A stretch of DNA of 64,000 nt from Salinicola salarius. Lineage in GTDB: Bacteria > Pseudomonadota > Gammaproteobacteria > Pseudomonadales > Halomonadaceae. Shown here piece by piece: positions 59,011 through 64,000 of this stretch (position 1 is its first letter; the number at the start of each line of letters is the position of its first letter). The position numbers and the translations under genes are program-made. The stretch covers positions 193,250-257,249 of the forward strand of contig NZ_PZJT01000006.1 of assembly GCF_003206135.1 (NCBI RefSeq). The letters are read 5' to 3'. Below the pieces are notes generated by a model. It was given only the letters and a program-made list of their open reading frames with translations. It had not been told where the DNA came from and made no database searches.

Positions 59011-59252
59011 CTGGGCTCCTTAGGATCCGTTGACGTTTCAGCGTGAACCGCGTTGCTGCGTTATTCGTCGTTCATTGGAAATGACCATAAAACGCTTGAA
59101 CGGAGACCCGCGGTCGCCTGGCCATTTCCTCGCCACAAGATAACCGACGCCGATGCTATGCTGAATCCAGACGATTGTCTGCCGACGGCGCCCTGCCAGG
59201 TCGCGAAAAGAGAGCTTGCCAAGAGCGGCAGAATCAAAGAGGCTGACAAAAG

Positions 59253-59268
59253 CTGACCGATCGGTCAG
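59253..59268. promoter_or_regulatory. 16-base perfect palindrome, TetR/RutR-type operator
   Basis: CTGACCGA-TCGGTCAG, 75 bases before xdhA and 240 before the tetR start. It resembles the RutR consensus TTGACCA-NN-TGGTCAA. The rest of the 333-base gap 59011-59343 shows no gene. Confidence 0.75.
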
Positions 59269-59343
59269 GATTTCCCTGCAAGGTCGCCGGTCTTCGTCCC
59301 GGCGTCGAATGGCGACCCGTACAATGACAACGGCAGACCTCCG

Positions 59344-60861
59344 ATGATCGAATTCTTTCTCAACGGCCAACGTCAACGCGTGGCCGCCGCGCCCGACACG
59401 AGCGTGCTCGAACTGCTGCGCGGACCGCTTTCGCACTGCGGCACCAAGGAAGGTTGCGCTTCCGGCGACTGCGGCGCCTGCACCGTCGCCATCGCCGCCC
59501 CGGAAGATGACCGGCAGCCGCTCGTTTACCGCACCGTCAACGCCTGCATAACGCCTGCGCATCAGCTTCAGGGCACGCACCTGATCACCGTCGAAGGTCT
59601 CGCTCGCGGTGACGCGCTGCACCCGTCGCAAGCCTCGATGGTCGCCTGCCACGGCAGCCAATGCGGATTCTGTACCCCCGGCATCGTCATGTCGCTGTTC
59701 GCGCTGCACGAACAGCAGCGCGCCACACCGGCGCCACGGAAGCCGCTGGACGACCATCGCCTGGAAGCGGCCCTGGGCGGCAACCTGTGCCGCTGCACCG
59801 GTTACCGGCCCATTCGAGACGCCGCCCTGAGCATGGGCGAGCGCCCCGACACTCGCCCGCCCTGGGCCGATGATCCCGAACTCGAACGCGAGATCCGCCA
59901 TCTGGCGCCGTTAGTGGATAGCACGAGTCAGGACAGCAAGAATCAGAACAGAAAGAGCCAGGACAGCAAGAGCCAGGCGCGCTATCTCACTCCGTCAACG
60001 CTGTCCAACCTGATAGACACGATGCAGCGTCACCCCGACGCCCGGCTGGTGGCTGGCGCCACCGATCTCTGGCTCGAGGTCACCCAGCGGCTCAAGCATT
60101 TCGAGACTCTGATCGATCTGCGCCAGGTCAAGGAACTGCGCCAGATCGAGGAAACCGCCGACGGCTGGTGGATCGGCGCGGCGGTCACTTACCGGGAGTG
60201 GGAGCCGCTGCTGGCCGAACACTATCCGGCGTTCGCGCATCTGCTGACCCGGCTGGGCTCGGCCCAGATCCGTAACCGAGGCACCGTGGGCGGCAACATC
60301 GCCAACGCCTCGCCGATCGGCGATACCCCGCCCGTGCTGCTGACGCTGGATGCCAGGCTGCGGCTGGCCGGCCCCGAAGGCGTGCGCGAATTGCCGCTCG
60401 CATCGTTCTTCCTGGATTACAAGCAGACCGCGCTCGAACCGGGCGAATGCGTCGCTGCCATCTATCTACCAAAGCCGCAAGCCGATCTCGAGCAACGCGT
60501 CTGGAAGCTTTCCAAGCGGCGTGAAGACGATATCTCGACTTTGCTGGGGGCGTTCCGCTGGCGACTGAAAGACGGCGTTCCGACCGACGTGCGTGTCGCC
60601 TACGGCGGCATGGCAGCGATACCGCTGCGAGTGACTGCCGTCGAGGCCGCGCTGGAAGGCCGGAAACCCGACGCAGAGACCTTCGATGCCGCCAAGCAGG
60701 CACTGCGCGAGTCGCTTGCGCCGATGAGCGACGCCCGCGGCTCCCGCGACTATCGCCTGACTGCGGCCACCAATCTGCTGGAACGCTGGCGGTTGACGCT
60801 CGCCAATACCGATTCGACCACGCCCATGCAGGAGGTCACTCTCGATGCGTACGCTCACTAA
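59344..60861 (+). CDS. xdhA: Xanthine dehydrogenase small subunit (2Fe-2S/FAD)
   Basis: Electron-transfer subunit (505 aa). The plant-type 2Fe-2S cluster has GTKEGCASGDCGACT, the second cluster has CGFCTPG and CRCTGYRPI. The FAD domain follows from about residue 215 (ATDLWLEVTQRLKHF, then GNIANASPIGDTPPV). A Ser/Gln/Lys-rich linker (about 196-215) joins the two halves and shows a small internal repeat (QDSKNQ, QDSKSQ). XdhA takes electrons from the molybdenum subunit to NAD. xdhB overlaps its end by 17 bases. Confidence 0.95.
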   Translation: MIEFFLNGQRQRVAAAPDTSVLELLRGPLSHCGTKEGCASGDCGACTVAIAAPEDDRQPLVYRTVNACITPAHQLQGTHLITVEGLARGDALHPSQASMVACHGSQCGFCTPGIVMSLFALHEQQRATPAPRKPLDDHRLEAALGGNLCRCTGYRPIRDAALSMGERPDTRPPWADDPELEREIRHLAPLVDSTSQDSKNQNRKSQDSKSQARYLTPSTLSNLIDTMQRHPDARLVAGATDLWLEVTQRLKHFETLIDLRQVKELRQIEETADGWWIGAAVTYREWEPLLAEHYPAFAHLLTRLGSAQIRNRGTVGGNIANASPIGDTPPVLLTLDARLRLAGPEGVRELPLASFFLDYKQTALEPGECVAAIYLPKPQADLEQRVWKLSKRREDDISTLLGAFRWRLKDGVPTDVRVAYGGMAAIPLRVTAVEAALEGRKPDAETFDAAKQALRESLAPMSDARGSRDYRLTAATNLLERWRLTLANTDSTTPMQEVTLDAYAH

Positions 60862-63409
60862 GCGGGTCTTCAATGCTTCGCGTGCCGCGGATTTGCAAAC
60901 CATGGATTCGCGCGCCACGGCCGGAGCGGACCAGACGCAGCAAGCGCCGATGACCGAACCCTCGCTGGCGCCTCGGATCGAATCCGAATCGACGGTCACT
61001 GACGGAGAGATCGGCCGCCTCGAAGGCGACGAACCGGTAGCGCGCGATACCGTCTCACCGAGCCCGAAGCGACATGACGTCAACCACGCCCAGGCCCACG
61101 AAAGCGGCATCAAGCACGTCACCGGACGCGCCCGCTACATCGACGACCTGCCGGCGCCGCACGGCACACTACACGCCATGGTGGGTTTGAGCGAGGTGGC
61201 CCACGGCCGGGTGACGCGGCTCGATCTCGGCGCGGTGCGGGAAATGCCCGGCGTCATCGACGTCATCACCGCGCAGCACATCCCGGGGCATCGCGATATC
61301 GGCCCGGTCTTCCCCGGCGATCCGATGTTCGCCGACGAGGAAGTGAGCTACGTCGGCCAGCCGCTGTTCGCCGTTGCCGCCACCAGCTATCTCGAAGCGC
61401 GCCGCGCGGTGAAGGCCGCGGTCGTGGAGATCGAGCCACTGCCGCCCCGGTTCGATCCGGTTGCCGCCGCCGACGCCGGCGAGTTCGTGCGCCCGACGCA
61501 CGTGCAGGTCAGCGGCGACTGGCAGCAGGCGCTGGAAAGCGCGCCCCACGTGCTCGAGGCGGAGCAGTTCGTCGGCGGTCAGGAACATTTCTACCTGGAA
61601 GGCCAGGCCTGTCTGGTCGTGCCCGGCGAAGACGAAGGCGTCACCGTCTATACCTCCAACCAGCACCCCAGCGAGGCCCAGAAGCTGGTCGCCGAGGTGC
61701 TCGACATTCCGTTTCATGCCGTGACGGTGGAGAACCGGCGCATGGGCGGCGGTTTCGGCGGCAAGGAAACCCAGGCCGCGCCGTGGGCCTGCATGGCGGC
61801 ACTGCTGGCACGCCGCACCGGGCGGGCGATCCGCCTGCGCCTGCCGCGTGCCGACGACACCCGCGCCACCGGCAAGCGTCACCCGTTCCACAACCGTTAT
61901 AGGCTGGGTTTCGACGACGGCGGCGTGATCATCGGCGGCGAGATGACCCTGATCGGCGACTGCGGCCATTCGCCGGATCTCTCCGAAGCGGTGGTCGACC
62001 GCGCCATGTTCCATGCCGACAACGCCTACTCGCTGGGCGCCGCGCGGGTGACCGGCCATCGCGCCCGCACCCATACGGCATCGAACACGGCGTTTCGCGG
62101 CTTCGGCGGCCCCCAGGGCATGATGATCGTCGAGCGGGCGATGGACGATATCGCCCGCCACATCGGCGAAGATCCGTTGACCGTGCGCAAGCGCAACCTC
62201 TATCGCAGCGGTCGCGACACCACCCACTACGGCCAGCACGTCGACCAGCATCCACTGATGGTGGAGATCATCGAGCGGCTGGAACGCAGCAGCGATTACT
62301 GGCAGCGGCGGGAGGAGATTCGTGCCTTCAATCGCCACAGCGCCGTGATCAAGCGCGGGCTGGCGCTGACGCCGGTCAAGTTCGGCATCTCGTTCACCGC
62401 CAAGCATCTCAACCAGGCCGGCGCCCTGCTTCACGTCTATACCGACGGCAGCGTGATGATCAATCACGGCGGCACCGAGATGGGCCAGGGGCTTCACACC
62501 AAGGTGTGCCAGGTCGTCGCCCGGGAACTCGGTATCGACTTCGAATCGGTGCGAATCAGCGCCACGCGCACCGACAAGGTGCCCAACACCTCGCCCACGG
62601 CGGCCTCCAGCGGCGCGGACCTGAACGGCATGGCCGCGCGCGATGCCGCGACCCAGATCCGCCAGCGCCTGCTCGACTTCGCCGCCGAGCACTATCAGTT
62701 GGATCGCGAAGGGCTGCGCCTCGAGAATGGGCAACTCGTCTCCGACGTCGGCGCGGTGACGCCCGCGGTATCGTGGGGAGAACTGATCCAGGCCGCCTAT
62801 CTCGGCCGGGTCTCGCTGTCGGCGACCGGCTTCTATTCCACCCCGCTGATTCACTACGATCGCGATAGCGGTCAGGGCCGGCCGTTCTACTACTTCGCCT
62901 ACGGCGCCTCGGTCAGCGAAGTGAGTGTCGATACGCTGAGCGGCGAATACCGCGTCGAGCGCGTCGATATCCTTCACGACGTCGGCGACTCGCTCAATCC
63001 GGCGATCGATCTGGGCCAGGTCGAGGGCGGTTTCATTCAGGGCATGGGCTGGCTGACCAGCGAAGAATTGAAGTGGAACGACGCGGGCCGCCTGCTCACC
63101 GACGGCCCCGCCACCTACAAGATCCCGACCTTCGGTGACCTGCCGCCGATCTTCAACGTCGAACTGCTCGAAGGCCATCCCAACTCCCAGGCCAGCCTCT
63201 ATCGCTCCAAGGCCGTGGGCGAGCCGCCGTTCATGCTCGGCATCTCGGTGTGGTCGGCACTGCGCGACGCCCTGTCGAGCCTTGCCGACTATCGTGTCAG
63301 CCCGCCGCTGGACACCCCCGCCACGCCGGAACGCGTGCTGATGGCGGCCGAAGCGCTGCGAGCCGAAGCACTGCGAACCAAGGATCCGAACGCCGGAGCG
63401 TCGCGATGA
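60845..63409 (+). CDS. xdhB: Xanthine dehydrogenase large subunit (molybdopterin)
   Basis: Catalytic subunit (854 aa) that oxidises hypoxanthine and xanthine to urate. The Moco-binding regions are GGGFGGKETQ, FRGFGGPQGM and GGTEMGQGLH, and the catalytic Glu lies in KAVGEPPFMLG. GGAGG stands nine bases before the ATG at 60845, supporting the long form. The first 80 or so residues before SGIKHVTGRARYIDD are of low complexity and are not usual in XdhB; starts at residues 20 or 36 are alternatives. Confidence 0.94.
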   Translation: MRTLTKRVFNASRAADLQTMDSRATAGADQTQQAPMTEPSLAPRIESESTVTDGEIGRLEGDEPVARDTVSPSPKRHDVNHAQAHESGIKHVTGRARYIDDLPAPHGTLHAMVGLSEVAHGRVTRLDLGAVREMPGVIDVITAQHIPGHRDIGPVFPGDPMFADEEVSYVGQPLFAVAATSYLEARRAVKAAVVEIEPLPPRFDPVAAADAGEFVRPTHVQVSGDWQQALESAPHVLEAEQFVGGQEHFYLEGQACLVVPGEDEGVTVYTSNQHPSEAQKLVAEVLDIPFHAVTVENRRMGGGFGGKETQAAPWACMAALLARRTGRAIRLRLPRADDTRATGKRHPFHNRYRLGFDDGGVIIGGEMTLIGDCGHSPDLSEAVVDRAMFHADNAYSLGAARVTGHRARTHTASNTAFRGFGGPQGMMIVERAMDDIARHIGEDPLTVRKRNLYRSGRDTTHYGQHVDQHPLMVEIIERLERSSDYWQRREEIRAFNRHSAVIKRGLALTPVKFGISFTAKHLNQAGALLHVYTDGSVMINHGGTEMGQGLHTKVCQVVARELGIDFESVRISATRTDKVPNTSPTAASSGADLNGMAARDAATQIRQRLLDFAAEHYQLDREGLRLENGQLVSDVGAVTPAVSWGELIQAAYLGRVSLSATGFYSTPLIHYDRDSGQGRPFYYFAYGASVSEVSVDTLSGEYRVERVDILHDVGDSLNPAIDLGQVEGGFIQGMGWLTSEELKWNDAGRLLTDGPATYKIPTFGDLPPIFNVELLEGHPNSQASLYRSKAVGEPPFMLGISVWSALRDALSSLADYRVSPPLDTPATPERVLMAAEALRAEALRTKDPNAGASR

Positions 63410-64000
63410 GCGCTGGCGGCTCTCTCGAAGCCCGGGATCAGCACGAAAGCTGGCACGCCGCGCTGCATCGGCTGCAGGAGAGCGGGACGCCCCATGCGCT
63501 GGCCAGCGTGGTCGGCGCCGCCGGCTCGACCCCGCGAGAGCCCGGTGCCAAGCTGGTCGTCACGCCGAGGGACGTGATTGACACCCTGGGCGGCGGCCAC
63601 TTCGAACAGCAGGTGATCGAGATCGCCCGCCAGCATCTGGCAACGACGCCCGTCTCGTCCGGCACCTATCTCGAAGCGTTCCCGCTGGGTGGGCGCTCCG
63701 GACAGTGCTGCGGCGGATTCGTGCATGTGCTGATCGAAGTCTTCGTCGGCGCCGAAAGCCACCTGACACTGTTCGGCGCGGGGCATGTCGGCCAGGCGCT
63801 GGTGGAACTGCTCGCGCCGTTACCCTGGCGCATCAACTGGTACGACAGCCGGGCCGAGGCGTTTCCGCTTCAGGACGAGCATGAGCATGACCATGACCAT
63901 GAAGGCTATCCCGCCCGCGTGCGGCCCATGCGGCTATCACCGGATGCCGAAGGTGTGGCACGGGCCGTCGCGGCCATTCCACTCGCCAGCCATGTGCTGA
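63406..64000 (+). CDS. xdhC: XdhC Moco-insertion chaperone, 3'-truncated by window edge
   Basis: Accessory protein that binds, sulfurates and delivers molybdenum cofactor to XdhB. The ATG overlaps the xdhB stop (ATGA). The visible 198 residues show VVGAAGSTPREPGAKLVV, GGRSGQCCGGFVHV (conserved Cys pair) and the Rossmann start LFGAGHVGQALVELL. A His/Asp/Glu-rich insertion, DEHEHDHDHEGY, follows near residue 158. The frame is open to the last base. Confidence 0.93.
   Translation, partial: MSAGGSLEARDQHESWHAALHRLQESGTPHALASVVGAAGSTPREPGAKLVVTPRDVIDTLGGGHFEQQVIEIARQHLATTPVSSGTYLEAFPLGGRSGQCCGGFVHVLIEVFVGAESHLTLFGAGHVGQALVELLAPLPWRINWYDSRAEAFPLQDEHEHDHDHEGYPARVRPMRLSPDAEGVARAVAAIPLASHVL

Noticed and set aside
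61169..63178. 669-codon open frame on the - strand.
   Set aside because: It is antisense to xdhB, whose Moco motifs are intact.

Overview
The window reads as core chromosome of a GC-rich, aerobic gammaproteobacterium. Gene content and protein style (class I fumarase, RegB/RegA redox regulators, a split xanthine dehydrogenase, a HypT-like LysR protein, YfcL next to PpnN, and the thrS-infC-rpmI-rplT-pheST-ihfA block) point to the Halomonadaceae (Halomonas/Salinicola-like). That placement is inferred from the sequence, with no database search. There is no insertion sequence, prophage, CRISPR array or rRNA operon. One tRNA gene is present.

Layout. 1-1791 (+): 3' end of a ribokinase gene and a nucleoside hydrolase (nucleoside/ribose salvage). 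1849-10545 (-): acylphosphatase, YihY, HypT-like regulator, cardiolipin synthase, class I fumarase, a Nei-like protein without its catalytic N terminus, UvrB, and a small HMA-like protein. 10774-15384: YgfZ (+); TatD, MscL and RF3 (-); a small unknown (+). 15612-18793 (+): RegB/RegA two-component system, an inositol-phosphatase-family enzyme and a glutaredoxin. 18914-24795: an MFS transporter (-), then an envelope cluster (+): YihG-like acyltransferase, LysM/LytM lipoprotein, GT4 glycosyltransferase, PAP2 phosphatase and an AlkB-like dioxygenase. 24916-31364: glycine cleavage genes (gcvT plus an AGCS symporter on -, gcvH and gcvP on +). 31470-34371: LysR regulator, YfcL, PpnN. 34576-42625 (-): membrane protein, MioC, then ihfA, pheT, pheS, rplT, rpmI, infC and thrS. 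42934-48830: OmpA-like lipoprotein, DUF2489 protein, CysQ, a DASS transporter, tRNA-Pro(GGG) and LrgAB. 48886-52567: KdsC/KdsA (-), and an Ada-AlkA fusion with Ogt (+). 52650-54586: DUF2946 and PepSY membrane proteins. 54686-57809: ModE-like regulator and modABC. 57945-58125: a probable CsrB/RsmZ-type small RNA. 58363-64000: RutR-like TetR regulator and xdhABC, with xdhC cut by the window end.

How parts fit together. The molybdate importer lies close to the molybdenum-dependent xanthine dehydrogenase, each with a visible operator (a ModE-type box before modA and a TetR palindrome before xdhA). With the nucleoside hydrolase and ribokinase at the other end, this suggests purine nucleoside catabolism. 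DNA alkylation repair is covered by Ada-AlkA, Ogt and AlkB. The acyltransferase, GT4 and PAP2 genes together hint at membrane glycolipid synthesis.

The strongest non-routine signals are the CsrB/RsmZ-like RNA after modC, the Nei homologue lacking its Pro-Glu active site, a near-identical dyad upstream of both the DASS transporter and lrgA, paired inverted DnaA boxes before the acyltransferase gene, TTCAG iterons before the HMA-like gene, and an infC gene that appears to start with AUC. I did not find a clearly new multi-gene system.
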